From: Opisthorchis felineus
Lineage: Eukaryota; Platyhelminthes; Trematoda; Opisthorchiida; Opisthorchiidae
Length of the DNA: 64,000 nucleotides
Direction of reading: 5' to 3'
Assembly (NCBI GenBank): GCA_004794785.1
Contig: SJOL01006595.1
Location: forward strand, 733,884-797,883
Shown: positions 36,631 through 49,612 of the stretch, in pieces
Layout of the letters: the number at the start of each line of letters is the position of its first letter
Numbering within the stretch: position 1 is the first letter of the stretch
The notes under the pieces: generated by a model
The model's database searches: none
Told to the model about the DNA's origin: nothing
The model's input: the letters and a program-made list of their open reading frames with translations, nothing else
Program-made: the position numbers and the translations under genes

Positions 36631-39352
36631 CGACCATCTACGCTACCTGAGCTACCAACATTTTCCTCTATAGGTGGTTATCTTAGTTGTTACCTAACCC
36701 ATCTACCCTGGTTGTGTTGAGCGCAAATGAATCTCACGATTACACTGATGTAACTAGAGTTGGGCGGTGATTTCCGTTGTCCATAAATCTGTTCACACCA
36801 CTGGCATCATTTGCGGCTTACGCTCTGTCTCCCAACCATTTTTATTTCGGTCCCACGACCGTCACTACTAACAGATCAATACTTCCAAATCGCAGACCAT
36901 CGTTTAGGCAACGATTCCAATTTTTATCAGAACACTTCCACGTTTCGATATTTTTCATTTGGACGGCCGTTTTACCTACCAGAATTACAACGTGACATTC
37001 TCCCTCTCATTTTAACTACGTTTGTTGTCTGGTTCGTTGTTCCAGATGTAATGAATCTGATGATGTTACTTGACGCTGTCCATGTACCGTAGACGTGGTA
37101 TGAATGCGACTAAACTGAGACCCAGTACGAGGCCTGGTGAAAATTTGGAACACTTAGAAGAAAATGAGTGAGGATTCATTTGCGTCACGCAAGTGAATCA
37201 CATATTTCTATAGGTTAAGTGACTCAAACAAATTGCAAAATTTGCCTGTTCCCATAGTTTGTCACAGTAACCACACCCTTCTACGTAAGTTTCTCCTATA
37301 TTCTTGTAGATACACAGTAGGATGCGCCTCCAGCGATTCTAATACTAATATTGGCATTTTCTGGAGGGCAAATATGTGTAAATATCGGATATGGTGAAAA
37401 AACCGCGCAGTGTTATTCCCACCGAGATCTCCGCTACCTTAGAATCTGTAATTAATCGTCCTGATTAAAAGTGTCAATCTTAAAATACCAATTTGTTATT
37501 TTGTTATGCCAGCCAATCCGGAAGCTCGAGGCGCAAGTTGTACGCAGTGCAACAGCTGGCCGGCTGAACAGCTGATGACAAAATAACAGTTGTTTTCTGG
37601 ATGTACGGTAATTAGCTCATCAAATGCTTTGTGAAACCGTGCTTGGCAAACCTATTTCTGCCAACCCAAATCTGACATCTTACTCAGATGAACTTTTACT
37701 CCCCACGACGTAAATGACCGTGAAAGTGATTGACGTAAGAAACAAATGTGTTGTTTGTGCACCGAGTATAAATTCAGAACTAACCGACTCTTCACATTGA
37801 TAGACCTCATTTTTCAAGAGGTGTGACACACTGTATCTGCGTATTGTCTGTGATTAGAGTCCAGTCCGTTTGTGAACAGCTTGATGCCATATTTGACATA
37901 TTTAAATGCGTATCATCCGGGTTCGGATGAATCGTTTTTTCCGCTAATACAGCAGGTGCAAATCCGGTAAAAGAATACGTCAAAATCATGCTAAATAGTC
38001 GCGTGGACACTCTGGCTAGAGAGACAAAGCAATAATATACAATTCTAACTTTAAGCTGGCTGACAAAACGGATCTAGTGGACACAGATTACACTTGTTTC
38101 GCATTCATGGGATGATCGGACAGCCTTCAAATGATGTTCGTCTAAACATCATTTTTCTTCAGTTTTCTTTATGTAAAATCATTAGTGTTGCCCCACCACC
38201 TTGGGGTAGCACATACAACCTTCCGAGTAGTAACTGGGCCCTAAGCCGCTGGGCCGTGAGTGGTTGATAGGTACTGTGCATAGATCGCATATAGATAGGA
38301 CCGGACCTCAGGCAGTTCACGTCACGTCATCTCCGGGAAGCGAATTTACGAGAGAAAGTCTGTCAACATTGCGAGATTTCCACTTTCTGAGCAGGTTGAC
38401 TATAGCTTTTAGATTTAAAGCCAAGCATTCATCGTCACCAAATACACGTTGGGAGCGCTGAATACCATGTTCCTGAAGTAGTTGCTTTCGAATTAACCGG
38501 ATATTGTTTTCAGTTTAGTATAACGTTATTCTGAATGCTATTATGAAAAATTTAATTTGTTACTAAATGTAAGCATAAATAAAGGTATGAGTTATATCCG
38601 GTGCTTCTTTGTCATGATGAGGATTAGTTTGTCTAAAGGCTTGTAGGTGGAAGAATCCTCTCCTCTCCTCTAACCATCAACATTTGACGTCGACGTATAG
38701 CAATTGCTGACATCCTGCTTGTTGTGGTATACTTAACACGTGCGAGTTTAGTTTTATGCAAAATCAGAGTTTTTCGGATGGAGATGATGGTCGGTTTTTA
38801 CTTCATAAGACAATCGTCTATACTTTGAGGAGGAATTCGCATGTTTTTTCCGAGTGATTATTAGGTCGGCGTGCCTTCGGATACAATTTACTGAACCTAA
38901 CGATATGCAATGCTACAATCGAATGCAGTAATGCGCAAACCTCCGTTAAGTCCACCCCTCTGCCTGTGCTTTCTAATCCGCTGTAGGCCTATAACTTTCA
39001 CATTTTAACAAGTAATTCCAAAGGACGCTTATCAGAACTAACAAGGCGTTTAGACTTAATGCACTTCTCATAAGGTTGCTGAAAACTCTTTGACAGCCAG
39101 CGACCTCATTCGCCCTTCTTGGATCTCATCAAGTAAGCACAATCTCCGATCTTCTATCAACCTTGTGTTCTATGTGAATCCAAATGACACGAAACTTGCA
39201 AAAGCCACTAATTGTGTTTGCTCTGCATCTGTACCTACGTTACGCGTATGTGCTCAACAGTTTTGGAAACAAAACCGTTTGGACTTTATATATCGAACGT
39301 CGTACCAAGTGAAACATAAGGCGTCCTGGTGCAGCACATGTAGTTGCTTAAA
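36631..39352. other. No supported gene
   Basis: A minus-strand frame at 37807-38010 has a short hydrophobic stretch ending AVLA that recalls a signal peptide, but no positively charged start and no donor, so it is not called. Other frames are unremarkable. Confidence 0.4.
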
Positions 39353-39452
39353 AACATCATAAACGATGGATTCATCTGGGTTCCAGGAGAGTTGCCCGTC
39401 AAAACAAAACTGGTATGCAAATGAATGCATTTCGTTAATAGGATGTTTTTGC
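39353..39452 (-). repeat. Interspersed repeat, copy 2
   Basis: The reverse complement aligns with 18938-19039 over about 100 bases. Translated, it reads LSWNPDESIVYDV, against LTWNPAESLVCDV in copy 1. The open reading continues to FKQLHVLHQDALCFTWYDVR down to about 39290, beyond the region shared with copy 1. The frame around it (39254-39625, minus) is about 123 codons, so this copy may be less decayed. Confidence 0.6.
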
Positions 39453-39459
39453 ACGTGCG

Positions 39460-42400
39460 AAACTCCAAAGACATCAGAAGGCTTGCTGAAATGGTCTGGA
39501 ACAGTACAGAGTCCAACACAAAGAAAATTCAGACAACACCGCACTTCATAATTTCTCATACCCTCTGCAATGCACCAGCATTTAATCCTCAAGTGGCACC
39601 GTGTACGCAGTTGCTTTCCTCCCAAATCAAACTACTACTATGAAGAGTCTGTTTCAGCTGTAAAATAATTTTTACTTTTGTGCGTGCCGTTTGATTAGGT
39701 TTTTGTCTACACCTGTGGGAATAACTAACAGCTTGATATGAACCAATCAGCTTGTTGTCTGCAGAGGTGACCGGAGTGTGATTACTTTAGAGTGTCGTTT
39801 TCTCTACCCACTCTTAATGGAAGAACAGTAAGAAGAAATAGACTACGACAGGTCGACCCGGTTTAACTCCCGGATACTCATCTACCACAGTACTCCCATT
39901 CAAAGCCACTAGAAATCCATCAGAATGAACTCGGCTGCCGTACATTATTAATGCTTTCTCGCAATCGCACCAGCAGCAAACCAAGCTCACTGCATCAACC
40001 TGATCATTATTGGCGACATTATCATTTTCTTTTAGTTTTTTTGTGTGAAGTAATAACGCGATAATGCGGAGAACATAAGTTTCCATCCAAGTAAGAACAG
40101 TGAAAGCCGGAACTGTGGGTGGCCCCAACAACGTTTTCCGGCCACAAAGTTTCGAGTGCTCACTGGGTATGCTTATTTAATTTGACCTAACTCATGTACA
40201 ATATACGTTTCCCCAAAACGTTACAGCAGCTCCGATTTTTTTACCAACCACAAAAGTGTAAAAAAACCGTCCTAGCCATCACGGTACTGTAGCTCCCTGT
40301 AAACGGTAGACACTCCTCAAACATTGGATTTCCTTTCGAAAAATGAACTAGAAAATCGGAATTATCTCCTACCATCTCTTGGATCGGTCCTTAGGGAATG
40401 ATTTTCTGTGAATAGATCTATAACTTCTTATCTTCAGCTCACATCCTTCGTGTTTATCACTTTCCGCTTCCGAATTGCAAACATGTCAAAATACGCTTAG
40501 CGAAACTATGAAACTACCCTACACAAAATACGCCAGATACTTTGTGTACCTCTTGGAATAACATGTTATAGGCCTTTTCCACAGGCAAAAGTTGTTCAGG
40601 TAGTGAATATCACATAATATGAAGGAGGATTCACACTGGGTAAATCATCTTCAAGCTATGGACTTACCAGACCTGTTGGTCTCACGAGTCAGTGCAAGTT
40701 GTTTGAAGCAAGACCGAGATATTTTGGATCATTCTGGCAAACCACGCTGGATAATAAACCCTTGAGAAGAGACATGGCTCTGGAGAGCGAAGGCAGCAAA
40801 TTAATTGGGAGGTGGTGACAACATTAATTTAGCTAGCTACATGCCACTGACGAGCCTCGTCTAGCCGTAACGCGGAATGAGGTCAAAATTTTCAATTAGC
40901 AGGAGGCGGGGAAGCAAGATCTATGAGACGACTTTACAATTCTAGTGATTTTCAGGATCGGAACTGTTACAATATATAGACAACTTAACTCATTCTAGCT
41001 CCTCTTGTAGATGCATGATTCTATATATATCGAAATTTGATTGTCGTAGTCATGAAGTCAGCATCAAATCACCTTCAAAATGGTTTTGTTCACATTGTAA
41101 TATGTAATAATATGGAAAAAAAGATAAAACAGACTTTAAGGAAATGAAGTCAGCAGGTGCGTTTTTGAACTGACTGATTCATGGCAATCCTCTGAAATGT
41201 TAACCCTTGACTGTTTAAATAACTTGTGACCAGTTTATCCCATCTAGGAACTCCAGTGCGTGTGTAGTCGATAGGAACAACGTATGGAGTTCATGACCTG
41301 ATTTGCTTTGCATACTTACCAGCTTTGCTTAAGGAGACAAGTTGACAGACACACTTGTTTCAATGTATTTTCGTCATTTTATATTGTGATGAAGAACATC
41401 ATCATTAACCAGGATATTTCGGCATCGTTAAGCCTTTGACAACCGGTATTTCACAACAATGAGCCGCACAGATGGCACATGGCCAAATATTCTCTTCCGC
41501 CATAAACAAGAATTGTTAAAAATAATATATACCGCGCACTTCGGTTACTTGCGGCAATGTCGGAATATTTGCCACATGGTGTATGCAAAATAAATTCAGC
41601 CAACATGACGCCTCATTTTGGAACAGGGGAAAACAACGCGGAAGAACCCCGCCTAATGCTAGAAGGTTTTGGAGTCACCAATTTTGATTATGATTTTGCT
41701 GACCTTAATAAAGAACTTCCGGCCTAGACAAAAAATAGTCAAGACGAAACGTTCAATGGGTTTTTGTAAGGTAAATTTCAAAGGGTTTCCGGAGGTAACG
41801 GTGAGCAAAATACATGGAACCTCAGACTGGTTTTATAAGGTGGATGTGGGAGAAGCGGTAAGTATAATCAACTTCGCAGCAGCACTAACAAGAATGTTGG
41901 ACTCAGGCCAGCAATTTCGAATTAACATTTGAAATGAATATTCGGAATGCCGTGTTGAGGTCCACCTCATGACAATTGGATAGAATATATCGTCGTCAGT
42001 GAATTAGATTTTCCGGTCCCAGCAAGCTCGTTGATGATAATAGCGAGATGCAAACCCACAGACGTTTACGTTTAAGCTCCTGTCTTTTTTCCACTTTACC
42101 GAAGCTGTATACGAGCAGTTGCATAATCCGAGGCCGAAATAGATCCCGGTGCATTACGCCGGATTTGACTCGTTTACTGCAACAGGAATGATTTAGCGAC
42201 AGGTTAAATGAGACCTGTTACATCTCGTCATTTGCCCGGACGTGCCTTATGAGATAACTGTCGTCCCATAAAATATTTTCTTGGCTCAATACATCTCATC
42301 CCTTGCCCCGTCCTGATACTGGAATTGATCGGTATCTCTAGGTGTCCGTTGAAAATCGGTGTCCCTTTTAAGAACCCTTCTTCCTAAAGAAAGCCAGGAG

Positions 42401-45400
42401 TACGAATATTTTCTGTGAGGTTTAAAATCGTGTACCGACGTAAAAGAATAAAACAGCAATGTTGTAAATATTGGGTGTGCATGAACATTTGTGGTACGCG
42501 GAATGATTAAATATGTCAGGCGGAAATCCAACGATAAAAAATAAAAGCGTCGAAATCTTCAAACGACAATGTTTACGGAGTTTCAAATTCTGGCAAGGCG
42601 GTCGCAGTCTACCGAAAACAGTGTCGTTAAAATACTTTTTGTAGAACATTGCATTCGAACGTTTTCAGGCATTGTTAGAAATTCACCTGTTAATGAAGTT
42701 ACAAGCGAACTACCCAGTGCCACAAGATCGGTTCTTAATAGAACCTGCATTCGAATTAAAGGCAAATGTTTCTCATGCACAAAGGGATCACCTATACGAA
42801 ATAGTATAAGTAAATACACGCGTGTATGGTTAAAACATTGGAAAAGCATTTACATACCCAGTGAAACGAAGATTTGAAAATGGGTGTTTGTTCTCTACCG
42901 AAATCATCATTGCAAACCCACTGGGAACTACTCTATCACTGGTGAGCTATCAAGAAGAAATTGCAGAGTGATATTTAGAAGGCTCAGATGTAGGATTCAA
43001 AGTTCCGACGAACCGCCTGATCATTTTATTGTAAGCGGTGTCATGCGTAGCACGAATGAGTCTGAATAAAACCCCATCTCTGTGTTGGCGTGTTCTTTCT
43101 AATTTCCGACAGGCTTTAGTTGGTTGAAAACTTGGACTTAAAAACACCCAAGTAACAGTAGGGTTCAACGTTTCTGCCCAAACTGTTTCCCCATTGATCT
43201 ATATTGTTCAGAATGTCGCTGTCAAAACATCAGTTCATCAGAGAGTAGCGTCAGCATCTGTGTACTCTGAGTTATCTTCCATGCCTGGCTCAAGAAGCGC
43301 ATATTCTCCCATCTGCCTTAAGCTGTTGAAAAATAAGTGTGAAAAATAAACCTTGATACAAGCCGTCAGCCTTGAAACTAAGAGGAGGAGCTATCTGGAT
43401 CACAGTGGGGCCAAGTGATTTTTTCCCACTTATGACGTGAATTCGATGATGACTAGTACAACGAGGGAAAATTTGATTACAAAATGTCGAGGCATCTCAG
43501 CTTTTGTGTTCTCACTGGCTTATTCAAAGGAACGGAACTGAAGCAGTTCTTCAAACGTATTCAACAAGTGTAACATCAGACCTTGTTAGTTGACATAATA
43601 GTGACACGATGGTTTATTATTTCACAGGTTGAATGATTGTTTTTCCAGCTAAAAACTACTCTAATGAAGCCTTCAAAGGAAAACAAGGAGAACTTACAAC
43701 GCTCATCAGATTTAAACAATAAAACGCTTAGCTTGAATAATTTTCTAATGTTTCAACACACTTGGAAACGATCTTGCGTTCACCAGAAGCTACACATGGA
43801 AGTGATCCACAATTTACAAGTACCACTCAAGCGAAACTTGCGCTTTGGCGGCTTTAGACATCTAAACCCACTTTTTTTTACACGTTAAGGCCGAAGGTAG
43901 ATATACATGTGGTGATGTGGTGTAAAACGTGTTTCACTCTCTCTGTCTGTCCACATAAACCCGGGGTCAAACAACAAACATAGGACTAGCACCTATCAGT
44001 TGTCTACCGTTTACATATGATCTAGACCATAAGAATCCAAGTGTCAAAGGAACCATTCCCCGAGGTAGTGGAATTTTACAGGTCTTGTTTCAGTTGACTT
44101 CATTTAACGCTAGCAGCGTGAGAAGGACTGAGGAATAATTAAGTCAGTGCGGTGATCAGATTAGATGTGTCCAGCAACCATGGACTGGTGTTTTGTTTTC
44201 CATTGTCCCGTGTGATATGTTTAAGACTTCAGCCTAGGTGGTCAATTCTAGTTGTTTTTGAATGCTCTAGATGACGGGTTTTCAATTAGCTCATAACCGC
44301 AATTCGCCCTTACTGCTCATAGACTAGGAGGTTAAATGGGGGCAGGCAATCGGACAAATTATCCTCTGGTCTTACAGTTCACGTCCTCTAGTGTGTATAG
44401 GAAATGCACTTTTGTCGCAGCATCAACGTCATTCAGCGCCCCATCTCCTCGTGTAAACATGATCACCACCAACGGAAAACACCAATAGTAAACACCACTT
44501 CCCAGCTATTATAAAGCCATAACAATCCACGCCTTAGTGAATCTGGTATGACAAGACAGGGGTGGGGACATAATTGGAACAGCCCTATGTACTTGTGAAA
44601 AAGGTTCAAGAATAATGTGTCCGCACCTTAAAACAGACGTATCTTGGCATCATATCGAAGTAGGGTGCCCTCGGTGAGATTGGTCTAGCGTGATCCTCCG
44701 ACGGCATTCAAAATGAACCCAGTATAAAAGCAATACAACTATTTGGTTGAGCCGTCTGAATGGGAAGTGATTGCACGCTGGCCATGGTTACGTGCCAGTT
44801 CCTATGAACCGCAGTCAGATATGCACGAAGACGCAACAACACTCGGTTTGACAGTAGCCACCTTCATTTTGGGTTGCAAAGTCATGGTTCCCCGCAGAGC
44901 TGAGCAAGACCGCAAAGTGTTTTGCGAATCCTTGTAAGGCGGTATGCGTAGCCATTTTTTCAGAGCTTTTTCTAGAGACCTTTATTTTGGTCACTTGTGG
45001 GGCTGTAGATCACCCCAGTATTGTAAAAGGAGTCCATGTTGGTGTATCAGTTCTCGAGACCTTCGTGGAAACCACGGCACTGATTGTGCACAGCTGACTA
45101 GTGTCCCTTCTACTGTTCCATGTCAGTAACGACAATGTCACGTTTTTAGTTGGGTGTGTTGTATATCCTTTCTAGGAAAAGATTTTTCGACTCTCAGATT
45201 TTTAGAAAATTCACTGAATCCAGCAAATAGGATGAAGGAATTTGTTTTCTTTGGCTCAAAATGTCAGGACGTCAATGACAGATTTTTTTCAGCCACAGTC
45301 CTCTGATCAGCAACCTAACGATTTTTTTTACCATGGCAGACTTGTTATGCTGCGTTAATGAGTTGAAGACTGAACAGCGGAATATTCATCCTACCCTTGT

Positions 45401-48400
45401 CATTACAATTTCCCGTAAATGTCATCTGGAATTTGAGTTCGGAAACAGAAACAGACCCACCCGATCGTGTACAACTGTGTAAAAACCAACAAAATATTTC
45501 GATCCATGTGGCGAAGGTACACACGCGAATCTGCCGACATTGTTTACAAGAATAATCCATTTAGATCTTGTTCCTCTACAGCCTCATGAAATACATGAAG
45601 AAAATTGATCGATCAAACCTACATGTACAAATGCTAGAACATGCTAGAACCTCTACCAAAGGGACACTGAGCTGATGACATTTAATGCTAAGTTATCCTG
45701 TCAGAATCGGGAACGTCCAAAAGCATTTACTCTACAGTTTTCGAACTTGAAATAAACGTACCAAATCATTAATTTGAGTTAGCAGGTTGGTATGCCCCAC
45801 ATATCGCGTAAAATATCTCATCTCACCACCAATTTTAACAAAATTTCACTTATTGTATCATACAGATAACACATCCAGATGTTCATTCCTGGGATTTACG
45901 TAAGAAAATCGAAGCAGCTGCAAGGATGTTTTGAACTCCGAATACTTCCACAAGAAGTTGCTGAATACCACTTAAATTACTGTCATCATGTACCGAGGTG
46001 ATTTTTTATCAATGATGCATATTCGGCCACACAATAGTTGAACGGAAGTGGTGTCCTTGGAGTTTATTAACGTGTTGCACGCAAAACGTAAGCTGAGCTG
46101 AAGGTCGTAACTTTCACAATAATTGATAGCATAATTTTGCGAATATCGCAGAGTAATACCTCAAAATAGTGATCGTTTCAATGGAAAGCCCATGAAATTT
46201 ATTTCCCATCTATGTGTATTAGTCAGGCCTAAAAATTATGTCGTGGACTGAAACATTCTTTCTTCACGGAAGTATTCCCACTTGCGCACCGGCAGAATGA
46301 GACGCATTCAATCAGGACTTCATATCGACAGACTGGCTGTACGCATCACACATAGTGTATTGCGGCACAATCACTTGCTTAAACATGGTGGAAACGAGGG
46401 TAAATTAGCAAGAGACCGATGTCTGCTTTCATACGTTTTTACTTGCTTTATATTCTTCTAAGTAGTACTCAGTCGACAACCAGTGCCAAGGGCAAAGCCC
46501 CTCATGCCTGACACCGTTGGAGTTAGAAAATGACAGCTTGCCTGTTCACAGTATCAAACGCATGGTCTCATAGCACGCCGACGGTTGTTTTCTCTTATAG
46601 TCTGACCATAGAATGACATAGCAAGAGCCGTTTATCAACACATGGCTAGAGTGTCACTTCGTTCTGTTGCTGTTTAAAGAATTCTCTGTTTCACAAACGA
46701 AGTCCCTGTATCATTTTTTCGCCTCGCAAAAGTCACAATGTGACAAAAGCCGAAGCACTGCATACTTTACACCTCTACTATGCGCTGTTAACGTAACTCT
46801 AAACAATTATCCACTACGACACAAAATCTTTTCTCTCCTACCTTGTTATTTCATGTACAGTGCAACTTCCGTCGCCATCCAGAGGGTCGTAGGAGCAAAA
46901 TATCTGCTAAAGTTCAGACGTCTTCCGGTATCTAGTCTTCATAGAAGGGCAGGAAACGCAAATTTCATGAGAGATTTTGTTTTCAAAGAACAAGTTAACT
47001 TGAGCAAGGAAAACGGGAGTAAAGTGTATTCTGACAACCATATCACGCCGAATTCGTACGAGTGACGTCATGACCAGCTGTCTCCTTTCGTCATACCTTT
47101 GTTTGTTTGGGAGATAGTAAATATTGATCGAATTAAATACACTAACAAAACATCCCTGCACACCGCATGGATGCAGTTAAATCATGTAAGAAGAACGGCA
47201 AATTCGCACAAAACATTTACATGACAAATTAGGCGTAGAGAGAAGCGCTCTTCCCTTCAGCCTTCTCCGTTGTTCCCCAGATTTTTTATTTTGAATCCAA
47301 TGAAAAAGTCCTGTTACAACATAACACTGGTTTTACTGGCAGGATTTTCATGAAATAGTTTTAGTGAATCGTGCATATTTCAGTGACGACTTTATGTAAA
47401 ATATTAGGCAACGGTGAACAGTGATCAGACACCTAATAAATTCAGGTCGCCTGTAATAATCTCGCTTCGCGAACATACTGCCTTTCTTAATCGACAAGTG
47501 TCTCCAAAAAGCAACCCAATTAATTTTCTTCAGGTATGACTCATTGACCAAAGGAGTAAATAAAGACGATCGGTCACAATGAACTCACGAAATAACGGGT
47601 GGATAACCCTTTTTGTGTCCCTACTTCGTAAAGTCCTATTTACCCCTATATACTGGTCATCATGCGAAAACAAACATCTGAGCCTCGGCTACACGCTCAT
47701 GTTTGAGCTACACCTGGTGGATAAACCATCCCCGTTTTTCGTGAAAACGTTCCTCTCCGTGTAGAGAGGTGTGAACGGGTTAATTTTGTTGCAACTCCTT
47801 CTCAAGTAATAAGACTATCGGATTTTTGGAGGAACATATTTTGGTGTACAAATTAGCCAATCCAGTCGCCTAACAGGAGAACAACAATGATTCTTCGCAT
47901 TCCTGCGACCCATATCCATCACTGCAGTAACTTCATGCAGTTGGTGTTATCAGTACAAATGATCTAGTGCCTCTGTGAATTATCAAACCCTTCTTGATTG
48001 TACTGGACTAAACTAATCAAAAAATTTAGACGTTATTGATACGGAAAGAGCCATTTGTTGGGGAGCTTCCCGATGGGAGAGAGAGACGGGAGGCAATGAA
48101 ACTGTAAGAAACGATGCATTTTCCACCTCAGCTCAGTAATTAGTGAGACTGCAATTTCCAGTGTTACCCTGTCTGTGTTATTCGATGGCTCCCAGTACAA
48201 ACCAAATGGGGAAAAGGGCCACTTAATCTACAGTGGCTGGAGGCATGAATGCCTGTGTAGCATTGGTCCTTGATGTAAACACTCCAAATGGTGTGATTTT
48301 CAGCGCAAATGGACACAAATGAAATGACATTATTTCAGCTTGCACACTGTAAGACGCTTCTCCTACCGGGAACTCCGCTGTGGGAAGTCAGCAATTCAGA

Positions 48401-49495
48401 GCATACATTTGTATTCCGTCCGATGCTGCCTCCGATCACTGCATTACCAACAAACTATTGCTTGTATATGTTTGTCGTATCACTTTGCAACAGTACAATT
48501 TCAAGCACACCCGGTTTACCCGTCTGTGGACTGCCGAAAGCTGTTACTTGAAAGTCAAGTGCATATCTGAAGTTACCTATCAAACTGAAGCATCAGTAGA
48601 GCAGAAAGATTCATGTTGTTTGAATCAGGCCAACATCGGTTCCGACCGGGCAAGGTCCACCGAGACACACGGTCCGTACAGAAAATAATACCGAAAATAT
48701 TTTATTCACTGAAACTATGTATGATCTGGAAAAACGACGCATCATTTTAATGTCCACGTAGGACAATATTGGATCCAAGCCCTGAAGTAAGGAAGATGAG
48801 CAGAAGGCGAATCTAGTATTTTTAACTCACAACAAAAATTCGAGGTTCTATATCTCTAGACGTTCAGAAAATCTGCCCAAAAATCAAAGCAAAAACGCGA
48901 TCGTGATTAGCAACGAAATCATCTCCATACCGCTCGCTAATAAAAGAGGGTTTAAAAGGTGGCCCGTGGTTTGTGGTTAAATCCGAGTATGGTTGTCCAG
49001 ATCAGAATCCTAACTGGGACAACATATAAGTATCATTGTAGTGTAGCCATCGAGTGGGTAATTACTTAATCACACTGACAAACGAATTTGTCCGAAGATC
49101 TCCTGACCGCAACACAGATATCCGCTCGGAACAAGTTCACGTATTGCAGTACATTCAATTGTGTTGTTTTATGTTTTTTTTCTGGAGCAATAGCGTTTGC
49201 TCTAGCGTTCGGTTATCTTCTATATCTGTCTGTGTGTCTCAACCATCGTTTGTTATGCACAAACCTTAGCGGAAGTCCCTTTGAAGAACCATCCCGAAAA
49301 TGTGAGTTTGTCGAAGGTACCAAGTGTGAGATGTGAATTTTGGCATCATAACGAATGCTCAGAATTTGTGGCTAAGGAAACACCGCTTTAATTGTTAAAT
49401 GCTACGACCATAGTGTAGGCTTCTCCCTAGTGCGGCAAAGTGATGGTGCGTGGTCTACGGCAGAATAATTTGCTTGTTTCGTGCTGTGCCTCAGA
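39460..49495. other. Ten kilobases without a supported gene
   Basis: Frames up to about 130 codons occur (for example 42569-42877, 46667-47065 and 48380-48688, plus), often with an overlapping frame on the opposite strand. None shows a domain or paired splice sites I can support. A direct repeat of ATGCTAGAAC occurs twice near 45630. It is probably intron or intergenic sequence. Confidence 0.4.
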
Positions 49496-49612
49496 TGAGC
49501 GGCATCTTGGGTTGAGTGGGAGCAGAAACTTGCTCTTGCAGGACCAGCTTCAGGGTCTGAATCCTAGTCGGTACAAACTTGGGTACAAGCTGACGACAAC
49601 AACAACAAAAGC
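49496..49612 (+). repeat. tRNA-like SINE with simple-repeat tail
   Basis: An A-box-like TGGGTTGAGTGG (49508-49519) and a B-box-like GGTCTGAATCC (49554-49564) are spaced as in tRNA genes. A tail of GAC/AAC triplets follows (49592-49610). The sequence differs from the SINE at 26.3 kb, so it would be a second family. Neither a cloverleaf nor a second copy was found in the window, so confidence is limited. Confidence 0.35.

Noticed and set aside
37807..38010. Signal-peptide-like minus-strand frame
   Set aside because: The real ATG leaves a very short hydrophobic stretch without a basic start, and there is no splice donor in frame.
39814..40131. 105-codon minus-strand frame
   Set aside because: Low-complexity aromatic end, no domain, no splice pair; not distinguishable from chance.
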